Source: Paramesorhizobium salinisoli
GTDB lineage: Bacteria; Pseudomonadota; Alphaproteobacteria; Rhizobiales; Rhizobiaceae
DNA length: 64,000 nt
Direction of reading: 5' to 3'
NCBI RefSeq assembly: GCF_003335045.1
Contig: NZ_QOZG01000005.1
Span: 310,001 to 374,000 of the forward strand
Part shown: positions 11,258 through 20,391 of the stretch, one piece after another
Layout of the letters: each line of letters opens with the position of its first letter
Numbering within the stretch: position 1 is the first letter of the stretch
Notes under the pieces: model-generated
Seen by the model: only the letters and a program-made list of their open reading frames with translations
The model's database searches: none
Told to the model about the DNA's origin: nothing
Position numbers and translations under genes: made by a program

Positions 11258-11602
11258 ATGCGCATGACGGGTAAACTCGATTATCTCGAATTGCCGGCCG
11301 CCGGCGGAACGCTGGACAAGGTCAAGAATTTCTACAGCGAGGCGTTTTCCTGGTCCTTTACCGATTACGGGCCGACCTATTCGGCTTTCGACGAGGGGCT
11401 GGAGGGCGGCTTCGACGCCGCTCCGGGAGAACAGGCGGCAAAACCGCTGCCGGTGCTTTATTCCGAAAAACTGGAGGAAACGCTCGATGTCGTAGAGAAA
11501 GCCGGCGGAAAGATCGTCAGGCCGATTTTCTCCTTCCCAGGCGGCCGCCGCTTCCACTTCACGGACCCGGCGGGCAACGAACTGGCGGTCTGGGGCGAGT
11601 AA
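11258..11602 (+). CDS. VOC (glyoxalase/bleomycin resistance-like) family protein
   Basis: 114 residues, one vicinal-oxygen-chelate module. LDYLELPA is at the start, VKNFYSEAFSWSFTDYG follows, and RRFHFTDPAGNELAVWGE is the characteristic C-terminal strand with its metal-ligand Glu. Such single-module proteins dimerise. The substrate cannot be told from sequence. ATG at 11258 has TTGGAG nine bases upstream. The LexA-like repeat upstream suggests damage-inducible expression. Confidence 0.8.
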   Translation: MRMTGKLDYLELPAAGGTLDKVKNFYSEAFSWSFTDYGPTYSAFDEGLEGGFDAAPGEQAAKPLPVLYSEKLEETLDVVEKAGGKIVRPIFSFPGGRRFHFTDPAGNELAVWGE

Positions 11603-11632
11603 TGACGCGCGACGGCATTTGCGCCACCCGGC

Positions 11633-12301
11633 TCAATGAACAGCCGACAGATTATGCGTCTCCCACTCCGCCCTCGGAATGGGAGCGCCCACCTGAAACT
11701 CGAATGAAGCAATTTTCCTGAGGTTGGCTGCCATTTCGCATTTGAATTTGACATTATACCACAGGCTTTTGCTCCTGAATGCTGCACCATCGGCGATGAG
11801 CGTGGCGCCGTCGGTCCTCGTGCCCGACATGGCATAGGCGACAAGCCTGTCGGGCTTGAAATTCTGCCGCCAGCGCTGGATCTGCTCCATCGCCTCGGCA
11901 TCGCATATTTGCTCGATGCGGTCAGGGCCGGCCAATTGCGCCAGAGCCTGCCTCGCCTGCCGGTTGCGCGGGTCGGCGAGCATTTTCGCCGAGAACAGGT
12001 TCGTGGCGTGGACCATGGCCGGCGGATCAGCGGGTTTCTCCGCGCGGGGTTCGGATGTTTCAGGGGCTTTTCGAGGTACCGCCAATTCCTGTACTGCAGG
12101 TGGCACAGGCGGGGATGGCGGAGGCATGACGATCTCGACCGTAACGGCTTCTTCAGGCGGCAATTCCGGTGGCTGCATCGCCGGGATGAGAGACAATGCC
12201 ACGGCAATAAGCGCGTGAAGAGCGAGCGAGGCGGCGACCGCCCAGATCATCAAGCGGCCTTGCGGATTTCCGGATTCCCGCGTGGCTGGGTCTATCTTCA
12301 T
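11633..12301 (-). CDS. DUF930 domain protein with TonB-like N-terminus
   Basis: About 222 residues. A single N-terminal membrane anchor lies roughly at residues 18-40. A proline-rich periplasmic stretch follows (MPPPSPPVPPAV and on, to about residue 90). The DUF930 domain begins at ATNLFSAKMLADPRNRQAR with conserved cysteines in QICDAEAMEQ and KFKCEMA. The architecture mimics TonB/TolA-type proteins, but the C-terminal domain is not TonB. ATG at 12301 was chosen over a TTG at 12340. smc lies directly upstream on the same strand. Confidence 0.75.
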   Translation of the reverse strand: MKIDPATRESGNPQGRLMIWAVAASLALHALIAVALSLIPAMQPPELPPEEAVTVEIVMPPPSPPVPPAVQELAVPRKAPETSEPRAEKPADPPAMVHATNLFSAKMLADPRNRQARQALAQLAGPDRIEQICDAEAMEQIQRWRQNFKPDRLVAYAMSGTRTDGATLIADGAAFRSKSLWYNVKFKCEMAANLRKIASFEFQVGAPIPRAEWETHNLSAVH

Positions 12302-12343
12302 GCCGCCGAGACCTGTTCGCCCGAGCGGGCTCCGCAACAATAA

Positions 12344-15300
12344 CTAACTCGCCTCGAGCAGCCGTTCGGCCATCTGCAAGTCGACGGAAACGAGCTGGGA
12401 GACACCCTGCTCGGCCATGGTGACGCCGAACAGGCGGCTCATGCGGGCCATGGTGATCGGGTTGTGGGTGATGACGACAAAGCGGGTTTCGGTGGTGGCC
12501 GCCATCTCGTCCATTAGATTGCAGAAGCGCTCGACATTATGATCGTCGAGCGGCGCGTCGACTTCATCGAGGACGCAGATCGGCGCGGGGTTGGTGAGGA
12601 ACACCGCGAAGATCAGCGCCATCGCGGTCAGCGCCTGCTCGCCACCGGAAAGCAGCGTCATCGTCTGCGGCTTCTTGCCGGGCGGACGGGCGAGGATTTC
12701 AAGTCCCGCCTCCAGCGGATCGTCGGATTCGATCAGTTGCAATTCGGCGGTACCGCCACCGAATAGATGGGTGAACAGCCGCTGGAACTGAGCATTGACG
12801 ACATCAAAAGCGGCGAGCAGGCGCTCGCGTCCCTCGCGGTTGAGGCTCTGGATCGCCTGGCGCAGCTTCTTGATCGCCTCGATAATATCCTCGCGCTCGC
12901 CGATGATCGCCTCCAGACGTTCGGCCAGTTCGCTCTGCTCCTCGTCGGCGCGCAGATTGACCGCGCCGAGGCGCTCGCGCTCGATCTTCAGCCTTTCCAG
13001 CCTTTGTTCGACCTGCTCGATATCCGGCATCGGATCATCAGGCCCGAGCCCCGTCATGCGCATCGCCTCATGCGGCTGACAGTTCAGCGCTTCGAGAATG
13101 CGCCTTTCGGCGTCCTGGCGCCGCTCCTGCGCTGCGGAGCCGCGCTCCTCGGCGCGCGCCCTCGTCTCGCGCGAGGCGGCAAGGTCCTGGATGGCCTGGG
13201 TGGCGAGCTTGTCGAGTTCGGCCTGCCGGGCTTCCGCGATGGCGAGCTTGTCTGCTGCCTCCCGGCGCAGAGCTTCGGCTTGCGAGAGCTGTGACAGCAA
13301 TGTGCGGCGGCGCTGATCGATCTCGTCGGGCGCGTCGGCCAGCCCTTCGGCCTCCGCCGCTGCCTCGGCGCGGCGCTCGGCGAGCGCCTCAATCTGGCGG
13401 TCGGCATTCTGCGCGCGGGAAACCCAGCTCTTGCGCTCATGGCCGATGGCTTCCAGCCGCCTTGCGCGAGCTTCCGCCTCGCGGCGCAAACCCTCATGGA
13501 CTGCCCTCGCCTCGGCGAGCGCGGCACGGTCAGCCGTGACCTCGGCCGTCAGCGCGGCAAGACGGGCGTTGACTTCCTCTATATCCGGCATGGAGGCCAG
13601 ATGATCGTCCGCGTCGGCAAGCTGGATTTGCGCTTCTTCAAGGCTTTCCGCGATGCGGGCCTTCGCCTCGTCGAGCGCGGCGCGGCGGCTCGAAAGCTGA
13701 CCGGCGGCGCGCTCAGCGGCCGCAAGCGCCTCCCGGGCTTCATCAAGAGCACGCTGCGCTGCGCGCCAATGATCGCGCGCGGTGCGCTCGCGCTCCACCG
13801 CTTCGCGCACGCCGGCTTCGGCTTTTGCGACCGCCGCTTCAATGGCGTGCAAATGCTTCGTGGCCTCCACGGCCTCCAGATCGAGTTCCGCCAAGCGGTT
13901 CTTCTGGGCAAGGCGCTGCGCAGCGGGCGTCGGCGCGTCGGCGCTCGCGGTATAGCCGTCCCAGCGCCAGAGCGCGCCTGCCCGGCTGACCAGACGCTGA
14001 CCGGGCTTCAGCAATTTTTGCAGGCGAGCGCCATCCGCCTCTTCGACGACACCTATCTGGGCAAGCCGACGGGCTAGCTGGCGCGGCGCGCTCACCAGAT
14101 TCGCCAGGGCCTGCACGCCGTCCGGCAGATTGGGATCTTTATCCAGATCTCCGGTTCCCGCCCAGAATACCGGCGCGCCCGCATCTATTGGCGCGTCAAG
14201 GTCTTCACCAAGCGCGGCGCCGAGTGCTGTCTCGAATCCCTTTTCGACCCTTACCTGCTCCAGCACCGCCGGAAACAGGTCGGAAGCGTCCGCATTGATG
14301 ATCCTGGCGAGCGTCCGGGCCTCGGTTTCGATCCGGTTCAGCTCGGCGCGGGCCTCGTTCAGGGGCTGGCGCAGGGCAGCTTCGCTGGCGCGGGCCTGCT
14401 CGACATGTTCCTCGGCGGCAAGGGCAGCCTCTTCGGCGGCGATCACCGCTTCCTCCGCCGCGTCCACGGCAAGGCGCTTTTCAACCGGATCGGCAAGCCC
14501 GGAGATCTGCGCGGCAATGGCGGCGATCTCGCGCTCGACGTCCTGCATCTGGTTGGCCAGCCGGTCACGCCGGTCGGCGGCTTCGCGCAGCGAGCGCTCG
14601 ATCTGCGCGCGTTCGGCAGCGGCCTCGGCGCGCTCCGCCGTCACGCGGGCAAGGGCCGCTTCGCTTTCCCGGAGCCTGGCATCGGCGCTTTCAAAGACGG
14701 CGCGCGTTTCGATATCACGGTCGCCAGCCGCATCGTTATCAGCATTGAGCGTGCGCTCCTCCTCGTCGAGACGCGCCAGGATATCAGCGTTCTCGCGCAC
14801 CATCTGCTCTTCGCGGACAATATCGGCGGCCAGTTGCTCAAGCCGCTTGAGGAGTTCCGAACGGCGGGCGCGGATGCGCTCGGCCTCTTCGTCGAGCTGC
14901 GTGCGCGCGATGGTCAGGCGCTGCAGCGCGGCGGCGGCCTTGGCCTCGGCATCACGTAGGTCCGGCAGACGGTGTGCGGCGATCCCCTGCTCCCGGGCCG
15001 CGGCCATCTGCGCCTGCGCCCGTTCGGCGACAAGCACGGTCGCCGTCGAAAGCGCGCTTTGCGCTTCCGCCTCCTGCGTCTTGGCGAGTGTCCATTTCAG
15101 GTGGAGGAGAATGGCTTCGGCGCTGCGGATATCGGCGGAAAGCGCCTTGAACCGGTTGGCCTGGCGTGCCTGGCGCTTCAGGCTCTCGACCTGGGCTCCC
15201 AGTTCGCCGACGACATCCTCGAGCCGTTCGAGATTGGTTTCGGCGGCACGCAGACGGAGTTCCGCCTCGTGACGGCGGGTGTGCAGGCCGGAGATGCCGG

Positions 15301-15802
15301 CTGCTTCTTCCAGAAGCGCACGGCGCGCCTGCGGCTTTGCCTGGATGAGTTCGCCGATACGCCCCTGCCCGACCATGGAAGGCGAGCGCGCGCCGGTCGA
15401 CTGGTCGGCGAAAAGGAGTTGCACGTCCTTGGCGCGGGCTTCCTTGCCGTTGATGCGATAGACCGAACCCGCTTCGCGCTCGATGCGGCGCGATACCTGC
15501 AACTCATCGGCATCATTATAGGCTGAAGGTGCTGCGCGGTCCTGGTTGTCGAGGAAGAGCGTCACTTCGGCGGTATTGCGCGCCGGTCTGGTGCCCGAGC
15601 CCGAAAAGATCACGTCGTCCATGCCGGAAGCGCGCATGTTCTTGTAGGAGTTTTCGCCCATCACCCAGCGCAGCGCCTCGACCAGATTGGACTTGCCGCA
15701 GCCATTCGGGCCGACGACGCCGGTCAGCCCGTTCTCGATGACGAATTCCATCGGTTCGACGAAGGATTTGAAGCCGACAAGGCGCAGCTTGGAGAAGCGC
15801 AT
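12344..15802 (-). CDS. smc: Chromosome segregation protein SMC
   Basis: 1152 residues, full-length condensin ATPase. The N-terminal head has Walker A GPNGCGKSN near residue 32. Two long coiled coils rich in Ala, Glu and Arg flank a hinge around residues 510-620. The C-terminal head carries the signature LLSGGEQALTAMALIFAVF and Walker B PICVLDEVDAPLDDHN. It acts on DNA with ScpA/ScpB, which are not in this window. The DsbA-like gene lies 87 bp upstream on the same strand. Confidence 0.98.
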   Translation of the reverse strand: MRFSKLRLVGFKSFVEPMEFVIENGLTGVVGPNGCGKSNLVEALRWVMGENSYKNMRASGMDDVIFSGSGTRPARNTAEVTLFLDNQDRAAPSAYNDADELQVSRRIEREAGSVYRINGKEARAKDVQLLFADQSTGARSPSMVGQGRIGELIQAKPQARRALLEEAAGISGLHTRRHEAELRLRAAETNLERLEDVVGELGAQVESLKRQARQANRFKALSADIRSAEAILLHLKWTLAKTQEAEAQSALSTATVLVAERAQAQMAAAREQGIAAHRLPDLRDAEAKAAAALQRLTIARTQLDEEAERIRARRSELLKRLEQLAADIVREEQMVRENADILARLDEEERTLNADNDAAGDRDIETRAVFESADARLRESEAALARVTAERAEAAAERAQIERSLREAADRRDRLANQMQDVEREIAAIAAQISGLADPVEKRLAVDAAEEAVIAAEEAALAAEEHVEQARASEAALRQPLNEARAELNRIETEARTLARIINADASDLFPAVLEQVRVEKGFETALGAALGEDLDAPIDAGAPVFWAGTGDLDKDPNLPDGVQALANLVSAPRQLARRLAQIGVVEEADGARLQKLLKPGQRLVSRAGALWRWDGYTASADAPTPAAQRLAQKNRLAELDLEAVEATKHLHAIEAAVAKAEAGVREAVERERTARDHWRAAQRALDEAREALAAAERAAGQLSSRRAALDEAKARIAESLEEAQIQLADADDHLASMPDIEEVNARLAALTAEVTADRAALAEARAVHEGLRREAEARARRLEAIGHERKSWVSRAQNADRQIEALAERRAEAAAEAEGLADAPDEIDQRRRTLLSQLSQAEALRREAADKLAIAEARQAELDKLATQAIQDLAASRETRARAEERGSAAQERRQDAERRILEALNCQPHEAMRMTGLGPDDPMPDIEQVEQRLERLKIERERLGAVNLRADEEQSELAERLEAIIGEREDIIEAIKKLRQAIQSLNREGRERLLAAFDVVNAQFQRLFTHLFGGGTAELQLIESDDPLEAGLEILARPPGKKPQTMTLLSGGEQALTAMALIFAVFLTNPAPICVLDEVDAPLDDHNVERFCNLMDEMAATTETRFVVITHNPITMARMSRLFGVTMAEQGVSQLVSVDLQMAERLLEAS

Positions 15803-15889
15803 CAGCGATGCCCCTCTTCATCGCCAAACAGCTTCAAGGAAAAAAGAACGAGCATGGCCGGTGGCCTGCCCGTCCGCAACGAATGCAGG

Positions 15890-16594
15890 TCAGAGAAGGC
15901 CGTCGATGATTGCCGACATCTGGTCAACCGACAGTGCTCCAGTGTACTTCTTTCCGTTTATGAAAAAAGTCGGTGTCGAGGTAATACCGAATTCTTTCTC
16001 TCCACGATCCCGCGATGCGTTCACATCATCGAGAAGTTGCTGGTTCGTCAAGCAAGCCTTGAACGACTCCTGTGTAAAACCGGCCAGCTTGGAGATTTGC
16101 ATCAAGGGTTCTTCCGCATTCGGCGCCGCCGCCCATTGCTGCTGCTGCTTGAAAAGCACGTCGACCATCGGGAAGTAGCGGTCTTCCGGAGCGCAGCGCG
16201 CCAGCATGAAGGCCGCCGAGGCACGCGGATCGAACGGGAATTCGCGGAAGATGAGCCGCGCCTTGCCGGTATCGATATATTTCGTCTTAATGGCCGGAAG
16301 CGTCGTTTCGGCGAAATGCGCGCAATGCGGGCAGGTCATCGAGGCATATTCGACGATGGTGACGGGCGCGTCGGCCTTGCCCAGAACCATGTCCTTCAGC
16401 TTGCCCGGCTCGTAGAGTTTCGCGACATCGACCGTGCCTTCGGCGGCGGGCACATCGGATGTCGCGGAGGTGGTGGTGGCATCAGGAATTCCGGCAACTG
16501 GATCTGAGGAATCGCTGCACGCGGCAAGCGCTATTCCCGCAGCAGAAATGGCTGCGAGGGAAAGAACATTTCTGCGGCTCAATCGTGCAGCCAT
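15890..16594 (-). CDS. DsbA-like thioredoxin-fold lipoprotein
   Basis: About 234 residues. The N-terminus LSRRNVLSLAAISAAG combines a twin-arginine-like pair with a lipobox ending ALAAC, so it is probably an exported lipoprotein. The thioredoxin fold carries CPHC in YASMTCPHCAHFAET and the cis-proline region TSTPTFFINGKKY. It probably forms or isomerises disulfides in the periplasm. ATG at 16594 has AGGTGA upstream; an in-frame ATG at 16624 would bury the signal. It is followed by smc. Confidence 0.88.
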   Translation of the reverse strand: MAARLSRRNVLSLAAISAAGIALAACSDSSDPVAGIPDATTTSATSDVPAAEGTVDVAKLYEPGKLKDMVLGKADAPVTIVEYASMTCPHCAHFAETTLPAIKTKYIDTGKARLIFREFPFDPRASAAFMLARCAPEDRYFPMVDVLFKQQQQWAAAPNAEEPLMQISKLAGFTQESFKACLTNQQLLDDVNASRDRGEKEFGITSTPTFFINGKKYTGALSVDQMSAIIDGLL

Positions 16595-16707
16595 CGAATC
16601 ACCTATCGTGTTATCTGTTTCCATTACAATACCCGCATCATTTCACACGGGCGACAGCAATCCTTTAAGGCAGAAAAAGCCTTAAATCTTTGACTTTTTC
16701 GTGAAGA

Positions 16708-17220
16708 TCAGGATCCGCGCTTCGCCTTCTCCGCGATCACGCTGCGGCCAAGCCTGGCCAGAGCGGCGCGCAGGCCGTCATCCTCGATCTCAGCCGTCAC
16801 CGCTTCAATATGCTTTTCCGAGGCGGCGTCGACCACCGCCTGCTGCATCCTTCGCGGCGGCGCGGGCTTCGGCACCGGCTTTTGCTCGATCTTGATGCGC
16901 CCGATCGCGGCGAAGCCCAGGAAGGCATTGACGCGGCTGATGATCTCGCCGGTTTCGTGCTGGATGCGAATGGCGGCGAAGCCTTCGCAGGCGATGACCA
17001 GCGTTGCGGGCTGAAACGGATCGTCCTCATGCGCGCGGCGCGGCCAGAGGATCTTCAGCGGACGCGACTGCGCGCCGAGCGCGGAGCCGATGATATCTTC
17101 CCAGGATTGCAGAAGCGCCAGATTGATGCCCGCACGCTTGCGCAGCACAGGATCGAGAACCCCCGATGCCATATCCGCCAGCGGCCGAAACCCTCTATAG
17201 CCTTCTTTTTTTTCGCTCAT
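16708..17220 (-). CDS. DUF721 (DciA-like) family protein
   Basis: 170 residues. The DUF721 core spans about residues 10-110: RPLADMASGVLDPVLRKRAG, LLQSWEDIIG, and TLVIACEGFAAIRIQHE. DciA proteins of this family load replicative helicase in bacteria lacking DnaC. The alphaproteobacterial form has an extended C-terminus, as here. Its ATG overlaps the stop of the upstream epimerase as ATGA, so its translation may depend on the polysaccharide cassette. In many Rhizobiales it adjoins mutY directly (recalled, not checked). Confidence 0.8.
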   Translation of the reverse strand: MSEKKEGYRGFRPLADMASGVLDPVLRKRAGINLALLQSWEDIIGSALGAQSRPLKILWPRRAHEDDPFQPATLVIACEGFAAIRIQHETGEIISRVNAFLGFAAIGRIKIEQKPVPKPAPPRRMQQAVVDAASEKHIEAVTAEIEDDGLRAALARLGRSVIAEKAKRGS

Positions 17221-18194
17221 CTCTTGCCATTATAGCCACGAAACCATTCGACGAACAAAGGAATTCCCTTGGCGAGCGGCGTGACCGGCGCGAAACCGAG
17301 ATCACGGGCGGCAAGCTGGATATCTGCGTAGGTGCGCGGCACGTCGGCCGGTGGCATCGGCTCGAGCTGCTTGATCGCCTCACGGCCCGTCGCCTTCTCG
17401 ATCTCCGCGATGAAATCATTGAGCGCGACGGGGCTGCTATTGCCGAGATTATAAACCGGTGCCGTCGCCTGCGGCTGTTGCAAAATGCGTTTCACAGCAC
17501 CGAGAACACCGCTGACGATATCATCGATATAGGTGAAATCACGCGCCATCTGGCCATTGTTGAAGACGCGGATCGGCTCGCCCTTGAGGATGGCGCTGGT
17601 GAAGAGCCACGGCGCCATATCAGGGCGTCCATAGGGACCGTATACCGTGAAAAAACGCAGGCCGGCGGATGCCATGCCGTGCACCTGCGCGTAGGAATGG
17701 GCCAGCAACTCGCCCGCCCTCTTGGTGGCGGCGTAGACGGAAACCGGGCTGTCGACGATATCGCTCTCGCTGAACGGCATCTTCTCGTTCGCGCCATAGA
17801 CAGAGGAGGAACTGGCGTAGACGACGGGCGGGCGCTTCGGCATGGCCAAGGCCTGCTCGAACACAGTCACCTGCCCCTGGACATTGGCCGAGACATAGGC
17901 GGACGGGTTTTCGATGGAATAACGCACCCCCGCCTGCGCGGCGAGGTGAACGATGATTTCGGCATCCTCATCGGGACCGATTGCCGCCTTCAAGGCCGCC
18001 GCGTCGGAGATATCGGCGCGGGCAAAGCGAAAGCCTTGCTCCGCCTGCAGGACGGACAGGCGTGTTTCCTTCAGTTCCACGGGATAATAGGCATTGAGGT
18101 CGTCTATGCCCACCACCTGCCAGCCATCACGCAGCAATGCCCTTGCCGTGTGGAAACCGATGAACCCGGCCGCCCCGGTAACGATCGCCTTCAT
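17217..18194 (-). CDS. NAD-dependent epimerase, UDP-glucuronate 4-epimerase-like
   Basis: 325 residues, extended SDR. The Rossmann motif GAAGFIGFHTARALL is at the N-terminus. VVYASSSSVYG supplies the Ser, and SVYAATKRAGE the YxxxK pair. HLAAQAGVRYSIENP and DFTYIDDIVSG are typical of UDP-glucuronate 4-epimerases (LpsL-like), which make UDP-galacturonate for surface glycans. It overlaps the ligase gene upstream and the DUF721 gene downstream by ATGA each. The exact sugar nucleotide is inference. Confidence 0.87.
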   Translation of the reverse strand: MKAIVTGAAGFIGFHTARALLRDGWQVVGIDDLNAYYPVELKETRLSVLQAEQGFRFARADISDAAALKAAIGPDEDAEIIVHLAAQAGVRYSIENPSAYVSANVQGQVTVFEQALAMPKRPPVVYASSSSVYGANEKMPFSESDIVDSPVSVYAATKRAGELLAHSYAQVHGMASAGLRFFTVYGPYGRPDMAPWLFTSAILKGEPIRVFNNGQMARDFTYIDDIVSGVLGAVKRILQQPQATAPVYNLGNSSPVALNDFIAEIEKATGREAIKQLEPMPPADVPRTYADIQLAARDLGFAPVTPLAKGIPLFVEWFRGYNGKR

Positions 18195-19441
18195 GTCTGT
18201 CCTCTCTCAGGCACGCTGCCCATGCGGCAGCGCTGCGCCATGATGAAACGGGATGCGCCGGCGTTGAGCGCGCCGAAATAGAAAAAGATGCCTGATATCG
18301 TCACCTCGTGCAGCAGCGGGTTGTGCAGCAGGCCATAGGTCGCGCAGACGACTATGAAATAGATGATGCTACGCGTCATTCCGGGGCTGCTGGAATGACG
18401 GAAGATATGCGACAGGCCGAAATAGGCACAGGAAAGGAGAAGGATGAGCCCGATCAGGCCGTCGTTGAGCAATTCGTCGAGGATCGTATTGTGAACGTGG
18501 CGGAAACCAGCAAGCATCGGCGCGTTTTCGCCGGCTTTTGCGCGAACCATGTCCATTTTCACATAGGATCCGACACCGGTGATCGGGTGTTCGCTGATGA
18601 CCTGTTTTGCGCCGTCCCACAATGCAAAGCGGATATCGGCCGATATCTTGTCTTCCCATTTGGACTTGTCACCCGTGTCGTAATATTCGACGATCCCGAC
18701 AAATCGTTTCGAAATGATTTGGTCGACAGGGCCTACGGTAGCCAGACCCAACGCCGCCAGCGACAGGGCGGCATAGGATATCATCCTGATCCTGGGCGCA
18801 AACTTGCTGACGGAGATAAAAATTTCGATCAGGGCGAAGATCGGAAGGACGGCCAGCACGGCGCGCGTTTCGGAGGTCAGCACTGCCGCCGTTCCCAAAA
18901 CGAGATAATACGGGCCGTTCGGCAGATAGCGCGGCGCATTGGGTATGGGGATCGCCGCGCCTATAGCCGCCAGGCCGGCGACGAATGCGAAAACGGCTGC
19001 GTTGCCGCCGACGCCGATGCGCCCGCCATAGATGAGGGCGATGGTCAAGGCGGTCAGAAAAGCAAGCGTAACCCCGACGCGCGCGCCCAGGACGAAAGCG
19101 CGCAGGGGATCGCGGACCAGGACCATGCCGGGGCCTGCAAAGGACAGAACGGAGAAAAGCAGGGTATAGCCGATCTGCCGGTTATCCCAGATCGGTTCGC
19201 CGCGATAAAGGATCAGGCCTAGCGACCAGATGCCGTAAAGCACGGCACAGATGTAGAAATTGCGTGCAAAGGGACGCGCAGCCCGATGGCGCCCGCAGAT
19301 GAGATATATTCCGATGCAGGAGAACAAAAACAGGGAGATCGGACCGAAGCCAAGCCGAATGGGCATCGTTGCCGAGCCTGCGCCGAGGATCCAAGGGTCG
19401 ATACGCCGCCGCATCAAAAAGGATTTCTTGTTGAAACTCAT
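18191..19441 (-). CDS. O-antigen ligase family membrane protein
   Basis: About 416 residues with roughly ten or more hydrophobic segments. The large periplasmic loop has the ligase/polymerase signature WDGAKQVISEHPITGVGSY followed by HVHNTILDELLNDG. In this family a loop His and Arg residues catalyse glycan transfer from undecaprenyl-PP to lipid A-core or another acceptor. ATG at 19441 overlaps the GT25 stop (ATGA). Polymerase (Wzy) versus ligase (WaaL) cannot be separated from sequence alone. The paired GT25 gene favours lipopolysaccharide work. Confidence 0.82.
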   Translation of the reverse strand: MSFNKKSFLMRRRIDPWILGAGSATMPIRLGFGPISLFLFSCIGIYLICGRHRAARPFARNFYICAVLYGIWSLGLILYRGEPIWDNRQIGYTLLFSVLSFAGPGMVLVRDPLRAFVLGARVGVTLAFLTALTIALIYGGRIGVGGNAAVFAFVAGLAAIGAAIPIPNAPRYLPNGPYYLVLGTAAVLTSETRAVLAVLPIFALIEIFISVSKFAPRIRMISYAALSLAALGLATVGPVDQIISKRFVGIVEYYDTGDKSKWEDKISADIRFALWDGAKQVISEHPITGVGSYVKMDMVRAKAGENAPMLAGFRHVHNTILDELLNDGLIGLILLLSCAYFGLSHIFRHSSSPGMTRSIIYFIVVCATYGLLHNPLLHEVTISGIFFYFGALNAGASRFIMAQRCRMGSVPERGQT

Positions 19442-20199
19442 TTTTCTTTGCCCGTCAGGCGAACAACTGCGCATGCAAACCACATTCGGCGGAGATAATC
19501 GCTTGCTCTGAACATCAATGTCCCGATGCGCTTCCAGGCCGGCAGCTTGGCTCTTGCATAGGCCGCCCTACCGTCGGCGATCGTGGAGAGTGCCTGCCTG
19601 GAGAGGCTCACGAGCGGCTTGTCGGTCGTAAAAATCGCATAGTCCCCACTCCATCCGCGCTCCAGCGCTACATCATAGGGAAGCCGCATCGGCCTCAATG
19701 CCTCCAAAAGCTTTTTCGCGCCTTCGCGGGTCACTGCATAGGCGGCGGAGCTTCCAAGCGGACCATGACTGCATCGTCCGATCCAATAACCCGCATTGAC
19801 CTGCCGAAAGCGGCGAAAAAGCGGCGTGCGGTGATTGACAAGCTTGACCGCATCCCAGCCGGACACCCGCGACAGGGCCTCGACAAAGGGGGTGAAATCA
19901 GCTGTGAATTCAACATCATCCTCGACGACGACCGCATGCGGCTCATCGCCTTGGGCGATCTCCTGCAATGCCTTGAGATGACTGAAATAACAGCCGATCT
20001 CGGCTGGCATGACATTCTTGCCGTGGAGCCGTTTGAATGCCCCAACGTCGAGATCTGCGAGAGCGGATTGCGGCAGAACCCGACCATCCACGGCGGGCAC
20101 CCGACGGACCACGACGCCAAACTGCTTCGCGCTGTCCTTTATTGCCGTCAGCCGCTCCTTTGAGCGGTCAAGATTGATGACATAGACAGGTATGGACAA
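19438..20199 (-). CDS. Glycosyltransferase family 25 (LPS core/surface glycan)
   Basis: 253 residues. GT25 hallmarks are PVYVINLDRSKERLTAI at the start, GCYFSHLKALQEIAQ and VVEDDVEFTADF with the acidic metal motif, and the late HGPLGSSAAYAVTREGAKKLL. It probably adds a sugar to lipid A-core or a related glycan on the cytoplasmic face. The start is TTG at 20199 with AAAGG eight bases upstream. No in-frame ATG lies nearby. It heads a four-gene chain with 4-bp overlaps. The first domain of Brucella WadA is of this family. Confidence 0.85.
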   Translation of the reverse strand: MSIPVYVINLDRSKERLTAIKDSAKQFGVVVRRVPAVDGRVLPQSALADLDVGAFKRLHGKNVMPAEIGCYFSHLKALQEIAQGDEPHAVVVEDDVEFTADFTPFVEALSRVSGWDAVKLVNHRTPLFRRFRQVNAGYWIGRCSHGPLGSSAAYAVTREGAKKLLEALRPMRLPYDVALERGWSGDYAIFTTDKPLVSLSRQALSTIADGRAAYARAKLPAWKRIGTLMFRASDYLRRMWFACAVVRLTGKEK

Positions 20200-20391
20200 A
20201 TGAATCGCCTTTAGCAGGTTCAGTATCGTTCAACCGGTGAAACGCATAGGTTCGAATGTCAACAGGGCGAGCGAAATCGCTTCGGACGATTGCACAAAAA
20301 CCGGCACCGGTTGGCATTATCGTGAGACTATGACATTCATATTTCTCAGTTTTAGCCTGTTTTCCAGTGCTGCTTCCCGAAAAGAATATTG

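Noticed and set aside
20221-20240. Second LexA-like direct repeat GTTC-GTTC upstream of the GT25 gene
   Set aside because: The spacing is 6 bp, not 7, so it does not fit the operator rule.
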